Below are positions 51,455 through 61,260 of a DNA stretch of 64,000 nucleotides, in pieces. Each line of letters starts with the position of its first letter. Positions within the stretch are counted from its first letter, which is position 1. The position numbers and the translations under genes are program-made. Under the pieces are notes generated by a model that was given only the letters and a program-made list of their open reading frames with translations, ran no database searches and was not told the origin of the DNA. The stretch comes from Nitrosopumilus adriaticus (lineage in GTDB: Archaea; Thermoproteota; Nitrososphaeria; Nitrososphaerales; Nitrosopumilaceae): positions 1,234,147 to 1,298,146 of the forward strand of contig NZ_CP011070.1 of assembly GCF_000956175.1 (NCBI RefSeq), in the 5' to 3' direction.

Positions 51455-51859
51455 TTACTTTGCCAGCTGAGTTACCAAGTCTGTTGATGTAATAATACCA
51501 ACAATCTTTCCATTATCAGTTACTGCAAGTTTTCGAATTTTTTTCTCAGTCATTCTTTCTGCAGCAGCAGAAATTGGCTCATTATGATTTATCGTAATTA
51601 ATGGGGAAGACATTATTTTTGCAGCAGGAGTTTCAAGAGAAAGACCATTTGCTGCAATTTTTGTTGCAAAGTCTCTATCAGTTACAATTCCCACAGGATT
51701 GTCATTTTCTTTGACAAATATGGCACCTATTCCACCTTGTTCCATCATTTTTGCAATTTGTTTGGCAGTTGTTGCAGGATTTACTGTAATCATTGCCCTA
51801 GTCATCACATTTTGAATCAGGACAGAGTTGAAATCTTGTTGACTCATGACTAGACTCAT
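51455..51859 (-). CDS. Two-CBS-domain protein (134 aa)
   Basis: Two CBS domains are clear: QNVMTRAMITVNPATTAKQIAKMM with GIVTDRDF, then IMSSPLITINHNEPIS with KLAVTDNGKIVGIITSTDLV. CBS pairs bind adenosine nucleotides and regulate enzymes or transporters. It acts as a free-standing regulator. A similar four-domain protein is at 54099. Confidence 0.92.
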   Translation of the reverse strand: MSLVMSQQDFNSVLIQNVMTRAMITVNPATTAKQIAKMMEQGGIGAIFVKENDNPVGIVTDRDFATKIAANGLSLETPAAKIMSSPLITINHNEPISAAAERMTEKKIRKLAVTDNGKIVGIITSTDLVTQLAK

Positions 51860-51884
51860 AGATTATAATATTTAAGAAATTCAT

Positions 51885-51908
51885 AAAAAATGAGCCCAGT
51901 TATGCGGG
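51885..51908 (-). terminator. CCC-loop-GGG plus T-tract terminator
   Basis: On the minus strand a CCC/GGG stem is followed by CTCA and six T, three bases after the stop of the hydrolase gene at 51911. It matches the form of 1853-1873 and 11803-11823. Confidence 0.45.
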
Positions 51909-51910
51909 AT

Positions 51911-53002
51911 TTATTGCAGATTTGCTTCTAAAAAGACAATAGTTTTTTCCCATGCATCTTGTGATGCATCAGGTGCAAATCTTTCACCAGAGGGGTTTGC
52001 AAAGGCATGATCAACTCCAGAATAGATTTCAATCTCATTTTGTATGCCCAACTCATTTAGTGAGGATTCAAAGGCATTTACAGAATCTACAGTTATTCCT
52101 TTATCTAATTCTGCAAATATTCCAAGTACGGGTCAATCAATAGAAGAGAGTCTTTCAGAATCAGTAACAAGACTGCCGTAATAAATCACAGTTGCATCCA
52201 CTTCACTATTGTGTAGTGCTAGATTAAGGGATTGTCCACCTCCAAAACACCAACCAATAGAGCCAATTTTTTCTGAAGAATAATTTTGATTTATGAATTC
52301 TGTTGCAGAATTCATATTTTCAACTCCCCGTTCTGAATCATAGGAAGTTACTAACACTCTTGCTTGCTCAGAAGTGGTTGCAATATTTCCCTCATAGAGA
52401 TCAACTGCCAAAACAACATAACCATGAGACGCAAGTTTGTCAGCCATCTCTTTGATGTTATCATTTAACCCCCACCATTCATGAATCATAACTATACCAG
52501 GATAGTTTCCATCATCTACAGGTTTTGCCAAGTAACCAACAACATCATCAAAGTATGTTACGTTCTCAGACTCTGTGATATATTCTCCAACGGTAAAAAT
52601 TTCAGAGTTATTATTTTCATTGATGTAATCAGGTAATACATGGATAGCCCAACCACGTGAGATTAATTTTTCAACGCTTGAGAAATTCACACATGCAGGC
52701 AATCCACTTGATTGTTTTAGGACAAGTTCTTTTCCTTCAGTGCATGTTACATGTGATGGATCAGTTCCTTGAGATATTTGTTTTAGCGGCGGTGGAAAAT
52801 AGGCAATCGAAGATGGGGTAACTGTTTCATTTGGAGAATAAACCTCAGAGCATAATTTGTCCCCACATACCTTATCAGACATTACTTCCCATGCAGGTTT
52901 TCCAGATGCCTGCTCTGCAAATGCAGGTGATGAAAACCCAATTACAAAAAGGAGAAACACAGAAGATACAAAAAGAAATTTTTTCACGATTATCTTAATC
53001 AA
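51911..53002 (-). pseudogene. Secreted dienelactone hydrolase gene with in-frame TGA
   Basis: From ATG 53002 the frame reads a signal peptide (FLFVSSVFLLFVIGFSSPAFA), a family-specific N-terminal part, then an alpha/beta hydrolase with the nucleophile Cys252 (GWCFGGG). TGA at 52135-52133 stops it at 289 residues. The same frame continues 74 codons without a stop to TAA 51913-51911 and supplies the missing Asp (FAELDKGI) and His (VDHAFANP). The TGA replaces an expected Trp (TGG) in IDWPVLG, so it is most simply a G-to-A nonsense change or a sequencing error. Without readthrough the product lacks two catalytic residues. Confidence 0.8.
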
Positions 53003-53047
53003 AAAACAGAATTTAAACGATTTTCACATTTTAGAAATAAAGCAAGA

Positions 53048-53575
53048 CTAAATTTTAGAGAGTATTTTTTTCTTTTTTTCTTGAAATTCTTTCTTTGTGA
53101 TAATACCTGCCTTTTGTAAATCGCCCAATTTTGATAATAATTCCAACCCATCATTTGAAGAGGATTTTAGATTCTTTCCAACATTCATTCCAGATTTGAT
53201 TCCCGACTTTGTTCCTTTTTTTAGTCTAGAGCCCAAAATTCCACCCTTGTAAGCAATTTTTTCGCTGATTTCATAGCCCTTTTTCTTTGCTTGGTTAATG
53301 ATTTCTTCAGATTTTTGTTTGGTTGCTTCATCTACAAACTGGTGTTTTTTTGCCATCCTGCCAAATTTTTGAGTTTTTTTCTTTGCATGATGAGCTTGTG
53401 TTTTTAGATCTTTTATTATCTCATCTTTAGTTTTACGTTTGAATCGTCTAGTATATTCTTCAATAATTAAAACAGGAAATGGACTATACTCCACATCAAG
53501 ATAATATTTGATTATTACATCATCAGATAGTGTCTTTAGATATTCTTTAATTGATTTTTCAGATTTTATTTCCAT
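53048..53575 (-). CDS. Basic protein with C-terminal SHOCT domain
   Basis: The last 30 residues (LLSKLGDLQKAGIITKKEFQEKKKKIL) are a SHOCT short oligomerisation domain. The central part is very basic with Gly turns (GILGSRLKKGTKSGIKSGM). The N-terminus is acidic-helical. Probably binds nucleic acid or membranes as an oligomer. Function unknown. Confidence 0.65.
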   Translation of the reverse strand: MEIKSEKSIKEYLKTLSDDVIIKYYLDVEYSPFPVLIIEEYTRRFKRKTKDEIIKDLKTQAHHAKKKTQKFGRMAKKHQFVDEATKQKSEEIINQAKKKGYEISEKIAYKGGILGSRLKKGTKSGIKSGMNVGKNLKSSSNDGLELLSKLGDLQKAGIITKKEFQEKKKKILSKI

Positions 53576-53614
53576 GATATTTTCTCAATGTATTCTCATA
53601 AAAAGATTCAAAGT

Positions 53615-54034
53615 CTATTTTTCAATTGCGTGTTGGTCTAAAACCTCAATGCAATCATTTAGGACTGCATTATCTGAAATAGCTTCAGTCACCTGTAGAT
53701 TAAATTCTTGACTCAATTGCTGATCATATTCTATCAGATCATTTCGATATGTATGACATGCTGAGCGCAGCAATCTCCAATAGTAATAGCCCTTGTTCAT
53801 CTCAGTCTTAATCTGCTCTGGTTCTAGTTTTAGTATTCTAGATAGATGCTCATAATCTTCACGGTAACTATCGAATTTACCCTTTACAATTTTCGGTAGT
53901 TCATCATACCAATCTCTACCCTCATTAGTTCGCTGAACATTGTGAATTTTTTGTAGCTGGTATGATACAGCATCACCTAACACATCTAAAACATCACTTG
54001 TTTCAAGCAGTCTCATCAATTCAGGGTTTATCAT
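53615..54034 (-). CDS. Hypothetical helical protein (139 aa)
   Basis: All-helical prediction with charged and aromatic residues (GRDWYDELPKIVKGKF, YYYWRLLRSACHTYR). No motif or membrane segment seen. It lies between the SHOCT and CBS genes on the same strand. No known family recognised. Confidence 0.55.
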   Translation of the reverse strand: MINPELMRLLETSDVLDVLGDAVSYQLQKIHNVQRTNEGRDWYDELPKIVKGKFDSYREDYEHLSRILKLEPEQIKTEMNKGYYYWRLLRSACHTYRNDLIEYDQQLSQEFNLQVTEAISDNAVLNDCIEVLDQHAIEK

Positions 54035-54098
54035 AAGCTACTCCCACCACATACAAAATTAAGCCTTTGGAAAAGATATTCTTTTGTAAAGTATTCCA

Positions 54099-54947
54099 TC
54101 ATAGCAAAAAGGCCAGCGCCTTTACAATGTCTGTTTTACTAATAATTCCTATGATATTTCCATGTCCTGATAGGACTGCTGCACCATTGATATTTTTCTC
54201 CAAAAGAAGTTTTGCAGTCTTTATCAAATCATCATCATAGTTTACAGAAACAATATCTTTACTCATTATTTCATTAATTTTTGTACTACCGCCAAATCCA
54301 GAATCAGAAATGAATCCTTTTCTGGGAAATATTACAGATATCAGTGGATCAGTATTATCTAGCACGTCTTCTTTGTCGCCCAGAGACAATGCCAAATTAA
54401 ACAAATCCCTGAATGTGACAATTCCAACAGGGGACTCTTCATGATCACGCAGAATAACTCTGGAAATTTTTTCATCAATCATTTTCAGAACCACCTTGTA
54501 TAGAGGAGTATCAGAGTATTGCCAAGCATAATACGGAGACATGTATTCACCTACAATTTTTTGGGAATCTATTTTAGTGAAATAACGAACTAGATCTGTC
54601 TTTGTAATAATCCCAACAACTTCATCATTGCGAGTTAAAACCAAAGAGCCTATTTCATTGGTCATCATCAATTGAGCGCATTTATCAATTCCAGTATTTT
54701 CATCAACGCTGATTATTTTTTTAATTATTTCAGATAGCGGGATTTCATCAAGAGTTCTTTCAGTAGCATCAGTTAAGAGGAAAATTCCCAAGTCTTTTTC
54801 AGACACAAGTCCTGTAATTTTTCCATCTTCTGTGACCAAAAGTCGACTTTTCTTTTCATCAATTATTTTTTTTAAAACATCTGCCAAGCTGGATTCATAC
54901 TTTATAGTCCTAGGAGTATTCATGAAATCTTTTGCGTGCTTCAACAA
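54099..54947 (-). CDS. Four-CBS-domain protein
   Basis: Four CBS units run in tandem over 282 residues, each with a GIVT/GLVSE/GIISK-type ending (GKITGLVSEKDLG, VVGIITKTDLVRY, PVGIVTFRDLF, IIGIISKTDIVKA). They make two Bateman modules for adenine nucleotides. Without a catalytic domain it is a stand-alone sensor. A broken single-CBS gene lies directly upstream on the same strand. Confidence 0.92.
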   Translation of the reverse strand: MLKHAKDFMNTPRTIKYESSLADVLKKIIDEKKSRLLVTEDGKITGLVSEKDLGIFLLTDATERTLDEIPLSEIIKKIISVDENTGIDKCAQLMMTNEIGSLVLTRNDEVVGIITKTDLVRYFTKIDSQKIVGEYMSPYYAWQYSDTPLYKVVLKMIDEKISRVILRDHEESPVGIVTFRDLFNLALSLGDKEDVLDNTDPLISVIFPRKGFISDSGFGGSTKINEIMSKDIVSVNYDDDLIKTAKLLLEKNINGAAVLSGHGNIIGIISKTDIVKALAFLL

Positions 54948-55017
54948 TTTGAAAAAATACGAGAGTTATTAATAGCTCAAGCCAAATTCCCACCCATGAA
55001 AATCAAACTATAAAATT

Positions 55018-55241
55018 TCAAAGTTTTCCTTTAGATGTAAGTACATTTACAATGTCAGATTTTGTAACTATGCCCACTATTTTTTTCCACGAACCACTGG
55101 GAGTCTTCCAATTTTATGGCGAATCAAAATATCTCGTGCGTCAAGAATAATAGTATTAGGAGGAATAGAGATGGGTTGTTTTATGATAGATGTTAGCGGT
55201 ACTGGGATATTTACAAGAACTTTTGGTTGTCTCTTTGTCAT
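55018..55241 (-). pseudogene. Single CBS-domain gene broken by one-base deletion
   Basis: From ATG 55241 the frame reads MTKRQPKVLVNIPVP then ILDARDILIRHKIGRLPVV, ending at TAG just after seven A (55086-55080 on the minus strand). Adding one A to that run restores IVGIVTKSDIVNVL and the stop TGA 55020-55018. The total is 224 bases, one short of 75 codons. It is a frameshift in a homopolymer: a real pseudogene, an assembly error or phase variation. Confidence 0.75.
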
Positions 55242-55417
55242 GAAATATTTTTGTTCATTTTGTTATATCAAGTAGCAATAAAATATTAAGACTGAGAATA
55301 TCAATGTCATTTAATTATGAACAGAGTGCTACATGTAATCATCAAGACTAAATTCTAGACTGGTGTTCATTTCAATCACACAGGTGCTTTTGTCAAATAG
55401 CAGAATATTTCAAGTAA

Positions 55418-56776
55418 TTGAAATTTGTAATTGACCAGCAAGTACAAGATATAGAGATGCCAGAGAATCTCAAGCTAAATACATTTTTGCAGGAATTTCA
55501 TTCTGATTGCCCCAGTCCAGAGTGCAGTTTTGGATTCTATGGTTTTGCATTTGGCCAATCACCATTTCATGTACCCAATCCAATTCAAAAGGCACTAATC
55601 AAAAATGTAGGCAAGGGGGCATATGCACCCATTCAAGGAATTAATGAGCTATGCAATGCCATTTCAGAATATAGTAAATATTATTTTCATGTAGATGTTG
55701 ATCCAAAGCGAATCTATGTCGGCCCCGGAACAAAAGAAATACTATTCAATCTTTTAGAGATATTGCACGGTACAGTAATTTTACCAACACCTGCATGGTT
55801 GGGATATCTTCCACAAATCAGATTCCTGAAAAAAAATTACCACATGTTGCCAACAGGCGTAAATAAAAAGATCAAACCGCATGACTTGAGAAAATTATCT
55901 TTAAGATTGCAAGACAGGCAAAAAATTCTGATACTGAATAATCCAAATAACCCGACAGGTCTTTTGTATGATAAATTAGAATTAGAAGAAATTGCCGAAG
56001 TATGCAGAGAGCAGAACATCGTAGTAATTTCTGATGAAATTTATGCCCAAACAACATATGATTTTTCAAAATTTGTCACCATGGGAAAAATTTACCCAGA
56101 AGGGACATTTGTGACAAACGGTTTATCAAAATCCCATTCGGCAGGAGGATATAGAATAGGATATGTGATTTTTCCAGAAAATGCAAAAGATGTAAGAATT
56201 CAATTCAAAAAAATTCAAGCTACAGAGTATACTTCAGTATCCACACCAATTCAGCATGCTGCAGTAGAAGGATTTCAATTTAGTAAAGAGATGGATGAGT
56301 ATCTCAACATTACAAGAAAGATTCATGAAATAATGGGAGAATACACTTACCATGGTTTAAAGAGTATTCCAGGAATAAAATCTACAAAACCACAAGCTAC
56401 ATTTTATCTTCTTGCAGATTTTAATCACTTAAAAGAAGAGTTTGAAAGATCAAACATTCAAACTTCACAGAAATTCTCTGAATCATTAATTCAGCATCCA
56501 TACCACACAGCAATTGTGGGTGGCGACACGCTTGTTTTAGAGAGAACCGACTTTAGTGCACGAATGGCGTTTGTAGACTATAATGGTAAGCAGGCATTTG
56601 AAAACTATTTGAGTGATCCTCCAAAAACAAATTCAGATAGAATAGAGTTTGTACGAGATAATGCCCCAAGAATAGTCTCCGGATTAGACATGATAGAATT
56701 GTACTTTGAGCATCTAACAAGGAATGCAAAGTCCAGAATCGAATGCAAATATGAAGAATTTACAATACCAAATTAA
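55418..56776 (+). CDS. PLP-dependent aminotransferase, class I/II
   Basis: The fold type I signatures are present: GKGAYAPIQGINELCNAI, the NNPNNPTG loop, VVISDEIYAQ with the PLP Asp, and NGLSKSHSAGGYRIGY with the PLP Lys. The C-terminal 60 residues extend beyond usual class I enzymes. It transfers amino groups between amino and keto acids; substrate unclear. TTG start. Confidence 0.9.
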   Translation: MKFVIDQQVQDIEMPENLKLNTFLQEFHSDCPSPECSFGFYGFAFGQSPFHVPNPIQKALIKNVGKGAYAPIQGINELCNAISEYSKYYFHVDVDPKRIYVGPGTKEILFNLLEILHGTVILPTPAWLGYLPQIRFLKKNYHMLPTGVNKKIKPHDLRKLSLRLQDRQKILILNNPNNPTGLLYDKLELEEIAEVCREQNIVVISDEIYAQTTYDFSKFVTMGKIYPEGTFVTNGLSKSHSAGGYRIGYVIFPENAKDVRIQFKKIQATEYTSVSTPIQHAAVEGFQFSKEMDEYLNITRKIHEIMGEYTYHGLKSIPGIKSTKPQATFYLLADFNHLKEEFERSNIQTSQKFSESLIQHPYHTAIVGGDTLVLERTDFSARMAFVDYNGKQAFENYLSDPPKTNSDRIEFVRDNAPRIVSGLDMIELYFEHLTRNAKSRIECKYEEFTIPN

Positions 56777-56841
56777 AATTACATTAAATTAAAAATTTAG
56801 TTAAAATATTTAATGACTATTTTCTTGATAGATTTTGGCAA

Positions 56842-57012
56842 TTATTCATGTAATTCCCAAGGAGAATCAGAGACATATTCATCATCGATTTTCTCAACTA
56901 GTTTTTCCCAAACTCTTGGTTCAGGGTTTGATTCAAAGAAATAGACTTTTTTCACAAATCTGATGAAATAAAATAAACTATAGAATGATGTGTGTTTGAT
57001 GTAAGCTAACAT
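56842..57012 (-). CDS. Small hypothetical protein (56 aa)
   Basis: The frame runs from ATG 57012 to TAA 56842-56844. The N-terminal half is aromatic and basic (FYSLFYFIRFVKKVYFF), possibly a membrane-touching helix; the C-terminal half is acidic (EKIDDEYVSDSPWELHE). No family recognised. Confidence 0.45.
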   Translation of the reverse strand: MLAYIKHTSFYSLFYFIRFVKKVYFFESNPEPRVWEKLVEKIDDEYVSDSPWELHE

Positions 57013-57101
57013 CCTTTAGGTAAATTTTTCATCCATATCAAAATACAAAATTTCTAAATACATTTGAAGTAAAATAATGATTTTACATCATAATCTATTT
57101 C

Positions 57102-58004
57102 CTAGATTTGTGGTAATGTTATAATAAATTTTTTTGGATCATTACTTGCAGTTATAGTTCCTCCATGTAATTCAATTATTGATTTGCAGCTTGGCAGACC
57201 CAAACCTGTACCAGTTGTTTTTGTAGTAAAAAGAGGCTCAAAAATTTTATTCAAATCAGACAATGCAGGACCTGAATCATAAATAATTACGCTTATGTCA
57301 GTTTCGTCATTGGATATATCTATACTAATTTCACCAGATTTATCTCCAATAGAATCTATAGAATTTTTAATCAGATTAGAAAAAACCATTTCTAGTTTAT
57401 GAAAATCACCATTAATGGTTTCATCATTTTGAGAAACTTTTACTCGTATTTCTTCTGGAATTTTGACTATGGAAATGGCTTCATTTATACAAGTTTGAAG
57501 TGAAATTGTGTTTAATACAAGCTCAGTATCTTTAAGATAATTCAAAGTATCAGTAATTTGTTCATTAATTCTATCTATAGTAGCATACAATCGTTTTACC
57601 TCAGAAGCATATTTTTTGTCATCTTTGTCTTTCATTTCCAAATTTGTGACGATTGCCTGTAAAACAGCTAATGGGTTTCGAATATCATGTGCCAGAACTG
57701 AAGTAAGTTTTCCAATATTTGAAAATTTTTCGGCAATTATAAGTTCTTTGACCTTTTTTTCAATTTCTACAGACAAATTAGAATTTAATTGCTCTATTTC
57801 ATCAAGCTTAGAAGAGTACATATTAAATAATTTTTTGTTCATTAATTTGACTTGAAGGTGATTTTTGATTTCAGATGCAAAAAGGTGTTTTAAATTTTCT
57901 AATTCTTCTGAGTTGTTAAACGTGTTACTTAGATTTGTTAGCAGTAAATCAATTTCTTGATTACCAGTTAAAGAAGAAGTGTTAGAGGATGGAGAATTTT
58001 TCAA
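57102..58004 (-). CDS. Soluble histidine kinase
   Basis: No membrane helix is seen. A coiled N-terminus leads to the phospho-acceptor helix (LAHDIRNPLAVLQAIVTNL) and an ATPase domain (NLIKNSIDSI, DSGPALSDLNKIFEPLF, GTGLGLPSCK). It overlaps the upstream response regulator by ATGA, so kinase and receiver are made together. It relays a cytosolic signal or receives phosphate from the receiver. Confidence 0.88.
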   Translation of the reverse strand: MKNSPSSNTSSLTGNQEIDLLLTNLSNTFNNSEELENLKHLFASEIKNHLQVKLMNKKLFNMYSSKLDEIEQLNSNLSVEIEKKVKELIIAEKFSNIGKLTSVLAHDIRNPLAVLQAIVTNLEMKDKDDKKYASEVKRLYATIDRINEQITDTLNYLKDTELVLNTISLQTCINEAISIVKIPEEIRVKVSQNDETINGDFHKLEMVFSNLIKNSIDSIGDKSGEISIDISNDETDISVIIYDSGPALSDLNKIFEPLFTTKTTGTGLGLPSCKSIIELHGGTITASNDPKKFIITLPQI

Positions 58005-58363
58005 GATGCTAGTTTAGATATTTCCTTTTCAAGTTGATCAACTTCAATAGGCTTACGAATGATTCCACATACGCCTTTTTTGATTAAAGATTCTATCTCA
58101 GAATCATTGATTGACGAAGCAGTAAATATTACAATGTTAAAATCTTTAAGATTCCCCATAGTTTCAAGTTTGTTTATTACATCCCGTCCTGAAAAATCAG
58201 GCATCGCAAGATCTAACAAAACAACATCGTATCTGTTATTTGTTAATAGTTTCAAACCTTCTTGGCCGGTGTTAGAGGATGTTACTTCATGCCCCATAGC
58301 AGTCAATGTAATAGTTAGTAATTCCGTAATGTCTTGATTATCATCAATAGTAAGTATTTTCAT
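58001..58363 (-). CDS. CheY-like response regulator (receiver only)
   Basis: This 120-aa receiver has acidic Asp7-Asp8, phospho-acceptor Asp51 (LLDLAMPD) and Lys near the end (IIRKPIEVDQ). No output domain, so it acts by protein contact. Coupled by 4 nt to the histidine kinase behind it. Confidence 0.92.
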   Translation of the reverse strand: MKILTIDDNQDITELLTITLTAMGHEVTSSNTGQEGLKLLTNNRYDVVLLDLAMPDFSGRDVINKLETMGNLKDFNIVIFTASSINDSEIESLIKKGVCGIIRKPIEVDQLEKEISKLAS

Positions 58364-58443
58364 GTTATTTTAAAAAAACCATAATATTTAACAAAATATT
58401 ATATTTTGAAGAATTTTTAACAAAATTCTTCGTCAACAATATA

Positions 58444-60027
58444 CTAATTTTTTACATCGTTAGGATTTTTGGGCAAGGAAAAGTAAAAAGTAGTACCTCT
58501 TCCCAAATCACTTTCAACCCAAATTTTTCCTCCCATGCCAGTTACCAATCCATGACATATGGTAAGACCCAATCCAGAACCCCCATGCTTTCTTGTAACT
58601 GAAGTATCTACTTGGTAAAATTTACTAAAAAGGCGTTCCTGATTTTCCTTTGAAATTCCAATACCATTATCACGTACAGAAAAAACAATTGAATTATTTT
58701 GTAATGATGCATTGATTACTATTTCACCACCAATTTTAGGAACAAAATCAATTGAATTATTAAGCATATTATTCAACACTTGTTTTATTCTTTTTGTATC
58801 ACCAATCATTTTCCCAGTTTCATGAGCAGTGTTAATTAATTTAATTCCATTTTGTGAACATGTTTCTTCATATGATTGAGTAACCTCATTCAATAATTCA
58901 GAGATTTTAAATTCATCATTCACATATGTGATGTTTTTCAGATCAAGTTTGTAAGCATCAAACATATCTTCAATTAGTTGGGCAATTTCTTTTGATGATC
59001 TTAAAATTCGGTCGACTGCATCAAACTGTTTTGGAGACAACTTACCCATTATTTTTTCATCTTTTAATGCACTAGCCAATAAAGTAATTGGTGTCAGTGG
59101 AGTTTTTAATTCATGTGAAATCATTGAGAGGAATTCTTCCTTCATTTTATCTATCTGATGTAATTCTTCAATATTTTTAGATAAGATAATATTTTCTTTT
59201 TGTACTTCTTCTACACCCTTACTTCTAGTTCTAAAATATATCAAAAATGCAAAAACACTTACAAATAAAAAGAATAGCGGCATTATTTGTTCATAAAAAA
59301 TATAGGATGTTTTTACTCTATTTACATCAGAGACAAGAATTGAGACATATTCATCTGTTGTTTCTTTTCCACCTTGCTCTACAAGAATTTTTTTAGAATC
59401 AAATTCATAATAGCTTTCCCAATTTAATTGAAAATCAATGTGTTTTCCAGTGATTGGTTCAACCCAAATTGTACAAGTGTAATAACTAAAAATTGGTTGA
59501 TTTTCAAATTTTGGAATTGCATTTGTTATATCATAAGGTTGTGAAATGCAGTTAAAACGAAAAACTTCTACACCATGTTTTACATCTACACCATCAAAAC
59601 TAAACAATGCATCAGTAAATGCTAAAGGAAAAGTCATGAAATAATCCTGCTTTTGAGTATGTGGTGGAAATGTAAAAAATCCTTCATGAGAGACTGAATT
59701 TGTACGTAGTTTTTTATTAACCTCATATGTTTTTCTCTCATCTAAAAATTTTGTGCCATCATCAGTTGTGGCTACAAGATTTGATTCCAACACAACATTT
59801 TCACCCAAGTCATCAATCAAGGTTAAGGTGTGAATATTATGATGAACAAATGGCTCAGATAAAGGACCCCCAATTTTTTCAGATAATCTATTTGTTCCAA
59901 TTTGTTCTTCATAATAGGAATAATCAGAGGGTATAGACTCAAGTTCAGGTATCACGAGATAAAACCAAGCCACCACCAAAAATAGAAAGGAAATTCCAAT
60001 AGGTAAACCATATACGCCTTTATTCAA
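58444..60027 (-). CDS. Membrane histidine kinase with large external sensor
   Basis: Helices at residues about 8-26 and 248-267 enclose a 220-residue beta-rich external domain similar in style to DUF3068/PorA proteins. A kinase core follows: FLSMISHELKTPLTPITLL with the acceptor His, NSIDFV, DNGIGISKENQERLFSKF and GGSGLGLTIC. It senses an extracellular cue. The gene lies 56 bp downstream of the substrate-binding protein gene and probably shares its transcript. Confidence 0.88.
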   Translation of the reverse strand: MNKGVYGLPIGISFLFLVVAWFYLVIPELESIPSDYSYYEEQIGTNRLSEKIGGPLSEPFVHHNIHTLTLIDDLGENVVLESNLVATTDDGTKFLDERKTYEVNKKLRTNSVSHEGFFTFPPHTQKQDYFMTFPLAFTDALFSFDGVDVKHGVEVFRFNCISQPYDITNAIPKFENQPIFSYYTCTIWVEPITGKHIDFQLNWESYYEFDSKKILVEQGGKETTDEYVSILVSDVNRVKTSYIFYEQIMPLFFLFVSVFAFLIYFRTRSKGVEEVQKENIILSKNIEELHQIDKMKEEFLSMISHELKTPLTPITLLASALKDEKIMGKLSPKQFDAVDRILRSSKEIAQLIEDMFDAYKLDLKNITYVNDEFKISELLNEVTQSYEETCSQNGIKLINTAHETGKMIGDTKRIKQVLNNMLNNSIDFVPKIGGEIVINASLQNNSIVFSVRDNGIGISKENQERLFSKFYQVDTSVTRKHGGSGLGLTICHGLVTGMGGKIWVESDLGRGTTFYFSLPKNPNDVKN

Positions 60028-60083
60028 TTTAAATCACCTATCACATTTTTTAAAATATTAATTTCGTATTTCATTTTCTCAAC

Positions 60084-61078
60084 TCATTGAATAATTATAG
60101 AAGCTTTCTCAAGGGTTTTTTGCGGGATTTCAATGTCAAGAGTTTCAGCAACAGGCAAATTAATAACAATTAATGGAATTCGCTGAGTTTCTGTAACAAG
60201 ATTTGTAGGCTTGGTCCCTTGTAAAATGTATGTGGCTTTCTCTCCTGCAATTTTACCTAGTCCAGAAATATCTGCAACATTCCCCATCATGGCACCTTTT
60301 TTTATCGCATCAAGATTACATGTAAAAACGGGTACACTGTTTTCAGTTGCTATTTTAATTGCAACCACATCAGCACCACTTTGAATTAGTGTGTCACAAG
60401 CAAGATAAATTGCATCCAGATCACCAATATTTTCAGAAAGTAGTTCCGAAGTATTCGAGATAGAATTAGCAGCAATGTCAATAACTTGTATGCCTAAATC
60501 ATCAGCTACCGGTATTGCCTCATTTAATTGAATTTCAGAGTTAACTTCTCCTTGTCTATGAATAAAGCCAATAGTCTTAATTGAAAGTGTGTCAGAAATT
60601 AATTCAAATTGTTTAGTCATTGGAACGTAATTTCTTACTCCAACAAGATTGTTACCTGAATTTTCTAAACTATTGATAATCTTTGCTTCTACTGGATATG
60701 TCACGACAGAAAATACGATTGGAATATCAGAAGTTATTTTTTTAGCTATTAGTGTTCCCGGAGTAGTAAGAGTATAGATTAAATCTATTTTTGTATCAAC
60801 ATATTCTTGAATTATTTCTTGCTGGCGCTCTTGACTTCCACGTGCGGATTTAACTATAAATTCTATCTCTTTTCCAGAAATGTTCCAATCAGTTATTTGT
60901 TTTTTAAAACTTAACACATTAAGATTTTGATCATCATTTTCAATCCATTTTGAAACACCAATGATAATTTTTTCTTCTGAATTTATTTCAAAATCTAAGA
61001 TTTCAGTCTGAGACAAACTAAAACCAGTAATAATACCTGCAAAAAAATACCAAAAAGTAGGAAATTCTTCTGTTCCAT
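60084..61078 (-). pseudogene. ABC_sub_bind-family substrate-binding protein, frameshifted in its signal peptide
   Basis: The mature part (TTG 61016 to 60084, 310 aa) reads as an ABC-type substrate-binding protein: IIIGVSKWIEN, GSQERQQEIIQEYV, SDIPIVFSVVTYP and NNLVGVRN, the layout of the TrpX-like family. It has no signal peptide. ATG 61078 opens one (MEQKNFLLFGIF), but the T7 run (61047-61041) puts it out of frame; one more T joins it to AGIITGFSLSQTEI. The gene is therefore probably full length with a sequencing or real deletion. It precedes a sensor kinase, so it may serve sensing more than transport; no permease is nearby. Confidence 0.75.
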
Positions 61079-61260
61079 AGTAAATTAGAATTAGGTTTTT
61101 ACTAAAAGAACTGTGTGAATTTTTTAATCAACTAACTTGTCGATTTCTTCATTTGTTTATAAAAATAATTCGTTGTTTTAAGAAAAAGAATCATTATTTA
61201 CACCAAATTTTTTGTATAATGTCAAAACTAGTACATAAGACCATAATGATGCAGAAAAGA

